Below are positions 45,513-57,778 of a stretch of DNA of 64,000 nucleotides, piece by piece. This stretch comes from Armigeres subalbatus (taxonomy: Eukaryota; Arthropoda; Insecta; Diptera; Culicidae). Made by a program: the position numbers and the translations under genes. A model generated the notes under the pieces. It made no database searches. It saw nothing but the letters and a program-made list of their open reading frames with translations, and had not been told where the DNA came from. Each line of letters starts with the position of its first letter. Within the stretch, counting starts at the first letter, position 1. Location of the stretch: assembly GCF_024139115.2 (NCBI RefSeq), contig NC_085139.1, positions 252,560,067 through 252,624,066 of the forward strand, read 5' to 3'.

Positions 45513-48500
45513 CCAAACCAATCCAAACCAATCCAAACCAACCAAACGAATCCAAACCGAACCAAACCAATCCAAACCAACCAAACCAATCCAAACCAAA
45601 CCAAACCAATCCAATCCAAACCAATCCAAACCAATCCAAACCAATCCAAACCAACCAAACCAATCCAAACCAACCAAACCAATCCAAACCAATCCAAACC
45701 AACCAAACCAATCCAAACCAATCCAAACCAATCCAAACCAATCCAATCCAACCAACCAATTAAAACCAACCAAACCAATCCAAACCAATCCAAACCACCC
45801 AAACCACCCAAACACAATCCAAACCAATCCAAACCAATCCAAACCAATCCAAACCAATCCAAACATAATCCAAACCAATCCAAACCAATCCAAAATGCAA
45901 TCCAAACCAATCCAAACCAATCCAAACCAATCCAAATCCAAACCAATCCAAACCAATCCAAACCAACCAAACCAATCCAAACCAGATCCAACCAATCCAA
46001 ATCGAATCCAAATCGAATCCAAACCAACCAAACCAATCTAAATCCAGATCCAACCAATCCAAATCGAATCCAAACCAATCCAAACCAAACCAAATCGAAT
46101 CCAAACCGAATCCAAATCCAATCCAAACCAAACCAACCAAACCAAACCAATCCAAACCAATCCAAACCAACCAAACCAATCCAAACCAATCCAATCCAAA
46201 CCAATCCAAACCAATCCAAACCAACCAAACCAAACCAATCCAATCCAATCCAAATCCAATCCAAATCCAATCCAAATCCAATCCAAATCCAATCCAAATC
46301 CAATCCAAATCCAATCCAAATCCAATCCAAATCCAATCCAAATCCAATTCAAAACCAATACAAATCCAATATAAATCCAATCCAAATCCAATCCAGATCC
46401 AATCCAAATCCAATCCAAATCCAATCCAAATCCAATCCAAATCCAATTCAAATCCAATCCAAACCCAAATCCAAACCCAAATCCAAACTCAATCCAAATC
46501 CAAATCCAATCCAATCCAAATCCAATCCAAATCCAATCCAAATCCAATCCAAATCCAATCCAAATCCAATCCAAATCCAATCCAAATCCAATCCAAATCC
46601 AATCCAAATCCAATCCAAATCCAATCCAAATCCAATCCCAATCCAATCCAAATCCAATCCAAATCCAATCCAAATCCAATCCAAATCCAATCCAAATCCA
46701 ATCCAAATCCAATCCAAATCCAATCCAATCCAAATCCAATCCAAATTCAATCCAAATCCAATCAGAATCCAATTCAAATCCAATTCAAATGCAAACCAAA
46801 TCCAATTCAAATCCAATCCAAATCCAATTCAAATCCAATCCAAATTCAATCCAAATCCAATCCAAATCCAATCCAAATCCAATCCATATCCAAATCCAAA
46901 TCCAAATCCAACCAAACAAAAACCAATCCAAATCCAATCCAAATCCAATCCAAATCTAATCCAAATTCAATCCAAATCCAATCCAAACCAAACCAAACCA
47001 ATCCAAACCAACCAAACCAACCAAACCAACCAAACCAATCCAAACCAACGCACATCCAAACCAACCAACACAATTAAACCAACCAAACCAAACCAATCCA
47101 AACCAATCCAAACCAATCCAAACCAACCAAACCAATCCTAATCCAATCCAAACCAATCCAAACCAATCCAAACCAATCCAAACCAATCCAAACCAACCAA
47201 ACCAATCCAAACCAATCCAAACCAATCCAAACCAATCCAAACCAATCCAACCAATCCAAATCAAACCAAATCAAACCAAACCAACCAAACCAATCCAAAC
47301 CAACCAAACCAATCCAAACCAACCAATCCAAATCCAATCCATTCCAAATCCAATCCAAATCCAATCCAAATCCCATCTAAATCCCATCCAAATCCAAATC
47401 CCATCCAAATCCAATCCAAATCCAATGCAAATCCAATCCAAATCTTATCCAAATCCAATCCAAATAAAATCCAATTCAATCCAAATCCAATCCAAATCCA
47501 ATCCAAATCCAATCCAAATCCAATCCAAATCCAATCCAAACACAATCCAAACCAACCAAACCAATCCAAACCAATCCAAACCAATCCAAACACAATCCAA
47601 ACCAATCCAAACCAATCCAAACCAATCCAAACCAATCCAAACCAATCCAAACACAACCAAACCAATCCAAACCAATCCAAACCAATCAAACCAACCAATC
47701 CAAACCAACCAAACCAATCCAAACACAACCAATCCAAACCAATCCAAACCAATCCAAACCATCCAAACCAATCCAAACCAATCCAAACCAATCCAAACCA
47801 ATCCAACCAATCCAAACCAATCCAAACCAATCCAAACCAATCCAAACCAATCCAAACCAATCCAAACCAATCCAAACCAATCCAAACCAATCCAAACCAA
47901 TCCAAACCAATCCAAACCAATCCAAACCAATCCAAACCAATCCAAACCAATCCAAACCAACCAATCCAAACCAATCCAAACCAATCCAAACCAACCAAAC
48001 CAATCCAAACCAAACCAATCCAAACCAATCCAAACCAATCCAAATCCAATCCAAATCAATCCAAATCCAATCCAAATCCAATCCAAATCCAATCCAAATC
48101 CAATCCAAATTCAATCCAAATCTAATCCATTCCAAATCCAATCCAAATCCAATCCAAATCTCATCTAAATCCCATCCAAATCCAAATCTCATCCAAATCC
48201 ATTCCAAATCCAAATCTCATCCAAATCCAATCCAAATCTTATCCAAATCCATTCCAAATACAATCCAAATGCAATCCAAATCCAATCCAATCCAAATCCA
48301 ATCCAAATTCCATCCAAATCCAATCCAAATACAATCTAAATCCAATCCAAATCCAATCCAAATTCAATCCAAATCCAATCCAAATACAATCTAAATCCAA
48401 TCCAAATCCAATCCAAATTCAATCCAAATCCAATCCAAATCCAATCCAAATACAATCCAAATCCAATCCAAATCCAATCAAAATCCAATCCTATCCAAAT

Positions 48501-49582
48501 CCAATTCAAATCCAATCCAAATACAATTCAATCCAAATCCAATCCAATCCAAATCCAATCCAAATTCAATCCAAATACAATCTAAATCCAATCCAATTCA
48601 AATCCAATCCAAATTTAATCCAAATCCAATCCATATCCAATCCAAATCCAATCCAAATCCAATCTAAATCCAATCCAAATCCAATCTAAATCCAATCCAA
48701 ATCCAATCCAATTCAATCCAATCCAAATACAATCCAAATCCAATCCAAATACAATCCAAATCCAGTCCAATCCAAATCCAATCCAATCCAAATCTAAATC
48801 CAATCCAAATCCAATCCAATCCAAATCCAATTCAAATCTAATCCAAATCCAATCCAAATGCAATCCAACTCCAATCCAAATCCAATCCAAATCCAATCCA
48901 ACCCAATCAAAACCAATCCAAACCAATCCAAACCAATCCAAATACAATCCAAACCAATTCAAACACAATCCAAACCAATCTAAACCAATCCAAATCTAAT
49001 CAAAATCCAATCCAAACCAATCCAAACCAATCCAACCAATCCAAACCAATCCAAACCAATCCAAACACAATCCAAACCAATTCAAATACAATCCAACCCA
49101 ATCCAAACCAATCCAAACCAATCCAAACCAATCCAAATACAATCCAAACCAATTCAAACACAATCCAAACCAATCTAAACCAATCCAAACCAATCTAAAC
49201 CAATTCAAATCTAATCAAACCAATCCAAACCAATCCAACCAATCCAAATACAATCCAAACCAATTCAAATACAATCCAAACCAATCTAAACCAATCCAAA
49301 TCTAATCAAAACCAATCCAAACCAATCCAAACACAATCCAAACCAATCCAAATACAATCCAAACACAATTCAAATCCAATTCAAACACAATCCAACCCAA
49401 TCCAACCAATCCAACACAATCCAACCAATCTAAACCAATTCAAATCTAATCAAATCCAATCCAAATGCAATCAAATCCAATCCAAATCCAATCCAAATCC
49501 AATCCAAATCCAATCCAAATCCAATCCAAATCCAATCCAAATCCGACCAAATCCAATCCAATCCAAATCCAATCCAATCCAA

Positions 49583-50825
49583 GGGTCGTTTGGCCGAATG
49601 CCATTTGGCTGAATGCCGTTTGGCCGAATAGTTGAAATACGAATAGTTTACGGAAATATAATGAAGGAAGAAAAAGAGAGGAAGTAGAAAGAAGAGGGAA
49701 GAAGAAATGAGAAAGGAGAAAGACGGAAAAAGGAAGAAGGAACAAGGAAGAAGGAAGAAAGAAGAAGGAAGATGTAAGAAGGAAGAAGGAAGAAGGAAGA
49801 AGAAAAAAGGAAGAAGGAAAAAGGAAGAAGAAAGAAAGAAGAAATAAGAAGGAAGAAGGAAGATGGAAGAAGGACGAAGGAAGAAGGAAGAAAGAAGAAA
49901 GAAGGAAGAAGGAAGAAAAAAAGGAAAAATGAAGAATAAAGAAAAAGAAGAAAGAAGGAATAAGGAAGCAAAAAAAAGGAATAAGGAAGAAGAAGGAAGC
50001 AAGAAGGAAGCAAGAAGGAAGAAAGAAGAAAGAAAACGGAAGTAGGAAGAAGGAAGAAAAAAGAAGGAAAAAGAAAAAAAAAGAAGAAGGAAGTAGGAAG
50101 AAGGAGAAGGAATAAAGAAGAACGAAGAAGGAAGAAGAAAGCAGGAAGAAAGAAGGAGGAAGAAGAAAGAAAAAAGAACGAAGAAGGAAGAAGAAAAAAG
50201 GATGAAAGAAGAAGGAAGAAGGAAGAAAGAAGAAGGAAGAAGGAAGAAGAATGAAGAAAGAAGGAATAAGGAAGAAGAAAGAAGGAAGAAGAAAGAAGGA
50301 GTAAGGAAGAAGGAAGAAAGAGGAAGGAAGAAAGGAGAAGGAAAAAGGAAGAAGGAAAAAAGAGGGAAGAAGGAAGAAAGAAGAAAAAAGGAAGAAAGAA
50401 TAAGTAAGAAGAAAGAAAAAAATAAGGAAGAAGGAAGAAGGAGAAAGAAAGAAGGAAGAAGAATGATGGAAGAAGAAAAAAAGTAGAAGGAAGAAGGAAG
50501 ACAGAAGAAGAAGAAGGAAGAAAAAAGAAGGAAGAAGAATAAAGGAAGAAAAAGAGAGGAAGGAGAAGGAAGATAAAAGACAGAAAAAAGAAGAAGGAAG
50601 AAAGAAGAAGGAAGAAGAACGATGGAAGAAGGATGAAGGAAGAAGGACGAAGGATGAAGGACGGAGGAAGAAGTTCTTTGTTCTCAATTCTCAGTTAACT
50701 ATTCTTTTTTCACTTTTCACTTCTCATTTTCTACTTCTCATTATTCACTATTCACTACTTGTTATCTGAGGTGAAATTTCTCAACTTTTCGGGTAAACGG
50801 CATTCGGCCAAATGGCCTGACACCC
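49583..50825. mobile_element. 1.24-kb element with GGCCGAATG inverted ends and homopurine core
   Basis: The left end reads GGGTCGTTTGGCCGAATGCC; the right end inverted reads GGGTGTCAGGCCATTTGGCC, then GAATGCCGTTTACCCGAA. The core 49655-50670 is (GAAGAAGGAA)-like and almost pure purine on the plus strand, followed by a short TTCTCA/TTCACT tract. Satellite sequence continues on both sides (to 49582 and from about 50830), so the element inserted into the satellite. No clear target duplication is visible. Phe/Ser/Leu-rich antisense frames are composition artefacts. Confidence 0.75.
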
Positions 50826-50829
50826 ATAT

Positions 50830-50985
50830 TCATATCGAATCCAAATCCAATACTAATCGATTTCCAAATCCAATCCAAATCTAAACCAAATTCAATACTC
50901 ATCCACACCAAATCCATTCCAATCCAATCCAAATCCAAAACAAATCTAATTCAAATCCAATTTCAATCTAAAGAAATGAACAACT
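50830..50985. repeat. Residual satellite beyond the GA-rich element
   Basis: Degenerate AATCCAAATCCAAT units mixed with other sequence. This is the right edge of the 39.3-49.6 kb array. Confidence 0.75.
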
Positions 50986-52330
50986 AATGAATCCTATCTA
51001 AAGTCAATCAAACAGTAAGACTGAGAGATTCGCAATTGCTGTGCACAACGACGGTTATGACTGATTCTGTTTTTTCGGAAGAACCAATCTAAATCCCTAC
51101 GGTAATTCAGATCACAGTCGAACATCCACACAAATTCGCCTTCAAGTCAAAGTTTAAGACGTGGCGAAGGCCGCCAAAACGGCCTTATCTAGTTACCCTT
51201 AGTTGAGTTTGATATTTGGGAATCAAACTGATTGAAATTATTGTCTAATTTCAGACATAATTAGTTAACTTGTAGTTCTGCGAAAACTTATTATCTGATC
51301 CCGACTCCAGATTTAGCACAGTTAAGTTCAATATTGGAACTTCAAATTCGTCTACAAGCGTGGACACTTTCGTTGATGCGTTTACCTCAACAAAATCAAA
51401 TAATAAACGATACGAACGAATAGAATCCGCGCGAAGGTTTAAATCGTCCAACAAGAATTTGGGAATTATTCTTAAACCCAGACGTAAAGTTTTACGATTT
51501 CGCAGATTTAACATACATATGTATAAGGGTCAACTTGTAACAATAGTTAGTCTCTACATTTGCATGTTTACACATGTTGCTCTATTGAAAATGGTTATTA
51601 TAAGGGTCAGTGTACTTGAGAATAAATTGTCGACGAAATAGCCTTCTGCCGAAATAGTCTCTCTCCCTATTAACGTAAACATTGTCACACTAACGGGGAT
51701 TCACAACCACCCACGCTTCGAGAGCATCGTTGCATTCAATTCCATGTCGCGTTCTGTCTGCACTCAATTTGTTCTCTCCCATAACAACGTCGATCGCACG
51801 ATATCGCGCCCATATCGTTTATCTTAATTATGGGATAAAATGGGATAGAATGGATTACACCTGTGAGAATGATCGCCCAATCATCAGTCTCGTTCAAAAA
51901 CGCGAACCGTGAGCATCGTTCGCTCTCGTTGCTGCAGCAACCACCAAGGCGCTGATTGGTTGAATTCAGCCCAAACGAAATTGCGCGCGCGCGTGACTAA
52001 ATCTGTGAACGCGACCCACCAGTTTGGACTGCTAACGGAAGAGTGTATTCAAGCAACGTCTGAGACATTGTTTCCAATTTCATTGAGGTGGAAATTGTTC
52101 AAAAACCAGAAGTTACATTCATCAATTGGGGGGCCGCAGTGTTTGCTTTCGTTGCTATGAGTAGTCTCGTAGAGCATCGATCTACGCAAACCGGTTCTCG
52201 ATCTTGCATGTCTATCAAACAAGAAAAGTGACGCCTGAATTCTGTTATCGATCGTGAGACATCGTTTGCATTCGACAATAAATCAAACGATGCCGGTGAC
52301 GACGCCACGTCTTTGCACTCCCGCGCACGA
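50986..52330. other. Intergenic DNA, possible upstream region of the 52.6-kb exon
   Basis: Opposed short frames at 51251-51641 and 51730-52160 show no motif. GC-mixed sequence such as GCGCGCGCGTGAC occurs near 51984. I can fix no promoter element. Confidence 0.4.
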
Positions 52331-52619
52331 CTGTTACAACCGCCGCACAGTGGATCCGTAATCGGAAAAAGGTGTTACCTGGTAATTTATCACGAGCTGT
52401 TGCCAATTACTGATATTGTTGAAACTTAAAACTCACTTCGTTCGAATTTCGATCCACTGTGTGCCGTGGTTGTGCAGTATGCGTGTGTAGTTCCGGTTTA
52501 GACAAATTAGGGTGAATCAAATTCAAAGCAATTCAAGTGTAGTGCTCAGCAGTGGTAGACCAGCACGAGTGTTAAGTTGCGAGACTAATTGAAAAAGCGA
52601 TTGAATACACCTGCTCGGC

Positions 52620-52743
52620 ATGTGGACCGTTGAGATGCTGGCAATCGAGACCATTGTCATCGTCGGTGTTGCGCTGTACTCCTGGCTGTTTGTTTGCGCC
52701 CAAGCGTTCGACAATTTCCATTATCTGAACAAGCAACGGTATG
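52620..52743 (+). CDS. Probable first coding exon of a membrane-anchored protein
   Basis: From ATG 52620 the frame reads MWTVEMLAIETIVIVGVALY, then SWLFVCAQAFDNFHYLNKQR and YG before a donor ATG|GTAGGT at 52743/52744. Residues 6-27 form a hydrophobic segment suited to an N-terminal signal anchor, as in ER-bound enzymes. The upstream 290 bp are less AT-rich and free of repeats, as expected of a 5' leader. No further exon is recognisable before the transposon at 53622, so the protein is not identified. Beyond the donor the frame stays open to 52880, but without coding character. Confidence 0.45.
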
Positions 52744-53619
52744 GTAGGTTTCATGTGTTTTTGTTAATCAAGGTGATTACCTTACCAAGAATTAAAACTA
52801 GACGGGATCGAACTTCGAGACTGCGTCATGAATGGAATTTAATTACATGTTTATATTCTGAGTCACCTTGCGATGAATGAACGATATTTACAGAAGAGGG
52901 AAGTAATTGCACTTGCAACGCTACGGGAGGATAATGAACTCATCTGAGTCGTGGTGTGGTAAAAAAAAATATGAGTGAGCGCTTTAAAGACAGTGATGCC
53001 CTGCTACTGGCATGATGCTATTGATTTTTTTATATTCTTATTCAAAATAAATAGTTACAGCATTCCATTTGATGATTGTCATGAAATGTAGTCACACGGA
53101 ATATTTACATAGCAATAAACACGTGCGATTTTGTATTGATATCATATAATTTGTTATTTGAATCTCCAGTTAGCCTAATAAGCAATTTTCGGTGGATTAC
53201 TAACCCGTAAATGGGGAACTATAGGTTTTCGGTGGAACCCAATTTTTTTTAGAGGGGGCAGATTTGTAGTCCATTGTAGTCCTTGTATTGTTCATAAGGC
53301 TTGTTGTCAACATAAAGGTGGCGAGTAACGTCTTTCTACTGCATACTGATTTTCTCCCGCCCACAACTCATTGACTCGAAGTATGAATATTATTGAACGC
53401 AAATCTATATAGAACTCGCATTGAACAGGGGTTCAGCCAATTGAATGATCTTATTTTTTGCTACCCAACTTTGTCATGCTATTCGCTCCCTGAAACACCT
53501 TTAACATCAAAACATTACAGATTGACTAGTGATTCGTTTGTTAATTTATGCAAAAAAAATCCGACAAAAGATGGGTTCTGAGGGTTTGTCGCTTATGGTT
53601 TTGTTGAAGTCATTTGCAA
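52744..53619. other. Probable intron or spacer, nothing recognised
   Basis: AT-rich sequence with no supported exon. Confidence 0.35.
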
Positions 53620-53621
53620 TA

Positions 53622-55758
53622 CAGTCCCTTCCCGATTTTGGCAACACGACCGGCTTTAATGTTGCCAAAATGTGGATGTTGCCAAAAAGGGGAAAAAAAT
53701 TTCGTACAAAATTTCAATTTTTTTTTGTTTGCATGATTGAAGCTTAATACTTAGAAAATGTACAACAAAGTATATGGAGTGTGTTTAAGTGATGCACGTG
53801 CATCATAATTAACATTTTATGACATATTATTCATAACTCGGTGATTGTAATTCAAACAAAATTGAAACAAATTCAAGAATGGTAATCAAACGATAATAGC
53901 CAATTTCATAATACAAATTGAATAATAAATAATATTTGAAATTAAAAATAGCGTCGGCCACGTCCTTATAAAAAAATGTGGTGATAAAAAAAAGTTTCTA
54001 TTGTATGCAACGTGGCAGGAAAGCGTACGTATTTTGGACTTCAAAAAACACTCCGAACGAATAGAGTTCGCCGTCGTACTCACCATCCCTATTGAACCGG
54101 TGACGGTAGTCCTCCTTGGACACGAGATCTGGACAATGCTTGTGGAGGACCAACGCGCACTTGGAATAAAAATGGTTCTCTATAGCGATCCGACAGGCAC
54201 AAGAAGGCGATCAAGGTGGATCGATCAGGTGGAAGACGATTTACGGACCTCCCGTAGACTGCAGTACAGCAGTGGACGGAGACGACTGTTATGTACCTCT
54301 CGGGCCTAAGACTGAGTAAATAATAAAACCACATATGACGCATCACTCGCCTATCGAAGCAGCTAGAATTACACCAGCGATCTCATGGAAAATTCACAGG
54401 AGGTACTCCACTTCTGATACTTCGACATCACAAACAGAACATTCGAGAGTAGGCATTGGAAGTGTGATCTAGCATTGATCTATTGGAATCGTAGCATATA
54501 GCCAATGAGTGAACTGTCTCGCTCAAATGGATGCCAAATAACGAGTAGGAGCAATTGTTGCTGTGATAAACAATGAGCAACACCGTCTAACAAGCCAAGT
54601 CATGGTGAGGTAAGCAACGATTTTTGCATTAGTACCCCGCTTTCTTGAATGGCTTCTTCTAATAGCGCACCGTAACGACGCTCATTGTTGTGTTACCAAG
54701 CTTCACTTAATAGACTTCCATTGGTGAGCGTTGAAGATCAATAAACGGTGAATAATCGAACGTCCAATTTCAAAGATTTTAGGAAGCTCATAACTTGCCC
54801 CGCGGCAGTGCATCAAGTTGGCTTAGATTAACCCGAATTTTTTCTCGTGATCTGATTTTTTCCAATGTCTGCTCGAGAGCCTTACGGTTACATGTTACCA
54901 AACTCTTACCATTACTGTTGAACTGTTGGCAAACATGCTGGAATCAAAAGGCTCGTTATGCAATTGACACATCAGGAAACTGGAAAAGCTAACTGTTTTC
55001 TAATATTAATCGCTAGACACATTTGCATGAATTTTAAACAATAAGACTCTTTAAAATAAATTGTTGCTTTTAATCTGTACGGGAATGCAGCAGAAAGACG
55101 AATAAAATGATAAAATGACCGTTTCTCGGCTGATATCAGAAAAGAGGCGCATAATGAGCAAAACTGCTTGATGGCTATATAGCGCATTTAGAAAATCGAA
55201 TGTGCTAATCACTAGCAATTAAACCTACAGGGGTTTACTTGCTCCTGGATAACTCATGCAGTATCGGTTGCATTGTGATGTAAACAACGGGCTTCGCCTA
55301 ATAAATGTTGTACTATGTACAACGGTGTGAGTCAGCTTGTCGACGACAAAATCAGTGAGAATGCAAAAAATACGACACTCTACGGTGGGCTGGTTATATT
55401 AGGGTAGTGTGAATAGGGACATCGAAAACGAGCAGAAATGTTTCAATACAAATTGTTTGCAATGAGCGGTGATACAGCGGTGACTGGTGATTCATTATTT
55501 CAGTGAAAGTGCCCACTATTCGTACAGAGCCCATAATACGCATTTAAAACTTAATGATATTCACTTTTGGTTTTGTTTATCCATACATATCACATACATC
55601 CATCACTACATATTTATTAAAAGGTTTTAGCACTAAAAAGTAATAAAAAAAACATTTTCGAGATTGTTGCAAAAATCGGGAAGAAAATGTTGCCAAATAC
55701 GGTGTTGCCAAAATCGAGGTAGACAAAAACGGGTGTTGCCAAAATCGGGATGGGACTG
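53622..55758. mobile_element. 2.1-kb DNA transposon with TA duplication and GTTGCCAAAA subterminal repeats
   Basis: Ends CAGTCCCTTCCCGATTTTGG (left) and CAGTCCCATCCCGATTTTGG (right, inverted), each followed by CAACA. TA flanks both sides (53620-53621, 55759-55760), as in Tc1/mariner/pogo-type elements. GTTGCCAAAA-type blocks repeat three times near the left end and four times near the right end and may be transposase-binding sites. No transposase frame is seen. It is non-autonomous and contains an RTE relic. Confidence 0.8.
54075..54335 (+). pseudogene. RTE LINE C-terminal relic, copy E
   Basis: The frame at 54001-54309 includes WTMLVEDQRALGI, then MVLYSDPTGTRRR and RWIDQVEDDLR, matching the C-terminal block of copy C (33112-33430) with the stretch between the blocks deleted. 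It ends with a GAGTAAATAATAAAA tail. The copy is short and dead. Confidence 0.7.
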
Positions 55759-55760
55759 TA

Positions 55761-56523
55761 TGTCTTTCGGGGTTCAACCTGGAATATCCGATAATCAGAT
55801 ATATTTATGCTTCAATATTTTTTTCTCTAAGGAACAGGAACGGGAAAACACACAATGAACAGTATGGAAGATGTGATCTTGAAAATGCTAATCATCATGG
55901 AGAATAATAAAACCTCAGAATAAAACAGGCTCGGAATTCTGAGAAAGTGTTCTGGAACTTTCAAGGTTGAATCACTCCGAATCCACAGATTCTGCAAAAA
56001 TTCCATTCAATTAAGAAGGTGTTCAATGTCAATGGCGTAGCCATGGGTGGTTTAAGGGTACAAAACCCCTATCCTAGGCTTACCATAAATTCGCAATCAA
56101 ATATTCAGGAGTAAATGGAATAGTAATGGTCTTGAAAGCAAACAATGAAAATAAATAGTCAGACCGCATTGTACTCTTGTGCTGTGCAGTTCTATTTTCT
56201 CTTTGCTAAAGGAAGTTTTTAATACTATCCAAACCTTTTTGAATTATAACAATACTTCTTAGTGCTATTTGGACCTGAATGTACAGGGCTTCAAGACGGA
56301 AAAATAGAAGGAAGCTGAAGACTTCAGATATTCCTTCTCATTATGAAATTGCAAAAAATTCTCCTATCGAACTGAGCAATCCAAAGAAAACAAGTAGGTG
56401 AAGGCTTCTGCTATCTGTTGGTGTTGTTCGTTTGCGTGGGAGTGCTATCAGATTCGTCAAATCGACGTTCTAATCTTTGTTTACAAAAGCAGATGAGTCG
56501 TTTTGAAAATTTGATATTGAAAT
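55761..56523. other. Intergenic DNA, nothing recognised
   Basis: AT-rich and without a supported gene. Confidence 0.45.
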
Positions 56524-56528
56524 GAGCT

Positions 56529-57193
56529 TGTTGCGAATGCAACTAAGAAAGCGTTTTTCCGTAGTTTTAATCAATTTATTTGACGGATCGATTAAAAATT
56601 TCCTGTAGAACATGATCGATTATTATTTCTAATATACAGTTTGACTGTGTGTACTTACGTTTGTAAGCTTCCTACTTTTTCGTGTTGGCTAATCTGATCA
56701 TCCGTAATATAATGGGATATATTTCTAATAACTGATATGGTAATTCAATTAGTTGTTTTCTAATATTATTGCCAATATTATTACCTGATGTCTTGACTGG
56801 TACAATTCGATATGAGTTATTGTTATTAGCGTTCGACTTCTGCACACAGGCTAACCTGTAATTCATTGAGATCTAGTTCATGTATACTTCAAAGCAAAAT
56901 TACTGATACATACCACTGCGGTATGCACCGACAATGTTAATCCGTTTTGTAATCGGTATAAACTTAGTACACGCTTCTTAATTTAATAATAACTAATAGA
57001 TTTACGTTGCTATATTGTGAACTGATCTTTCATCTGATACATTGAGCATTAGACACAGCACCTGTTGACGAAGTATCGCAAGTGACACTTCAATCAACCG
57101 TCATCGCCACGTCATCTGGAGCTTGTTGTCGAAGATGTGCGTTCAGCGCAGCTTTTTCGTAGGTGCCGTGTTACGCAAAGGGCGTAAACAACA
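56529..57193 (-). repeat. 3' LTR of the BEL/Pao element
   Basis: 665 bp, bounded by TGTTG and CAACA. Same sequence as 63292-63956 as far as I can compare. The 64-codon frame inside it occurs identically in both LTRs and is not a gene. Confidence 0.95.
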
Positions 57194-57207
57194 GTCCCCC
57201 CCAGTGG
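57194..57207 (-). other. Polypurine tract of the BEL/Pao element
   Basis: On the minus strand ACTGGGGGGGACTG lies directly before the 3' LTR, where plus-strand DNA synthesis is primed. Confidence 0.75.
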
Positions 57208-57778
57208 TCGTACCTTGGTCCGGCTTTCTTCCGTACACACCTACGCCTAGAACAGCTGTCTTCACAGCAAGCCTATCGAAGAATCCATTGGGGGTCTGTA
57301 CAACGGCAGAGCGAACTTGACCGTCTTTCGAAGTCTTCACTGATACTATCCGTCCTTTTGGCCAGTTGTTCCGTGGTAGTTCAGGATCAACTACGATGAC
57401 AACATCGCCAACTGCGATCGGCTTTACAGGGTAAAACCATTTCGTACGACGAGTAATGGTAGGCAAGTACTCTGCTACCCATCGTTGCCAGAAACGATTC
57501 GCCAACGCATCTGATGATTTCCACGCTTGTTGAAGAGCCAATGGACAATTTGTGTACGGCACTAGTGGTTTTGAACCATTCGACGATCCCACCAGGAAGT
57601 GGTTTGGAGTTAGTGCCGGCGATGAGTAGTCGTCCACAGGTACATGTGTCAGCGGTCGACTATTTATAATATTTTCCACCTGTATCAAGTAACTTCGTAG
57701 CACCTCTTCTGTAGTCACTCGTTGAGGTTTTACGATCGTCAGGACTTTTTCACCGACTGAATAAGGCGTTCCCAACAT
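57208..57778 (-). pseudogene. BEL/Pao integrase C-terminal part
   Basis: Continues the integrase after a frame shift at the T-run 57746-57750. It shows NIINSRPLTHVP and LTPNHFLVG, then a WQRW..YLP block and a late chromo-like region (VGDVVIVVDPELPRNNWPKG), the usual end of BEL/Pao polyproteins. The frame runs past 57194 into the LTR before stopping. Confidence 0.8.

Larger units (their letters stand above)
39291..49582. repeat. 10-kb satellite of CCAATCCAAA (10 bp) and CCAATCCAAAT (11 bp) units
   Basis: The array is built from pentamer-like parts AATCC and AAACC. 11-bp units (AAATCC+AATCC) dominate at 39596-39775, 46236-46975, 47335-47550 and 48045-49582; 10-bp units (AAACC+AATCC) dominate at 39776-46235, 46980-47334 and 47551-48044. 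The left edge (39291-39595) is degenerate. Variant units (AACCAACC, CGAATCC, CAGATCC, AACACAATCC, AACGCAATCC) are interspersed and recur in blocks. Neither unit contains a stop codon in any frame on either strand, which explains frames of up to 528 codons of the types WFGLVWIGLD and NPNQSKPIQT. These are not genes. The array may include assembly compression or expansion. Confidence 0.95.

Noticed and set aside
39483..49208. Dozens of open frames up to 528 codons, rich in Trp/Gly/Leu/Asp or Asn/Pro/Gln/Ser/Lys
   Set aside because: The 10- and 11-bp satellite units contain no stop codon in any frame on either strand, so frames on both strands are open by composition alone.
39291..49582. Possible CRISPR array
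   Set aside because: Units are directly adjacent with no spacers, and the context is a eukaryotic genome.
49430..50687. Phe/Ser/Leu-rich frames up to 413 codons (-) and Lys/Glu/Arg-rich frames (+)
   Set aside because: They translate the homopurine/homopyrimidine tract and have no start context, domain or codon bias.
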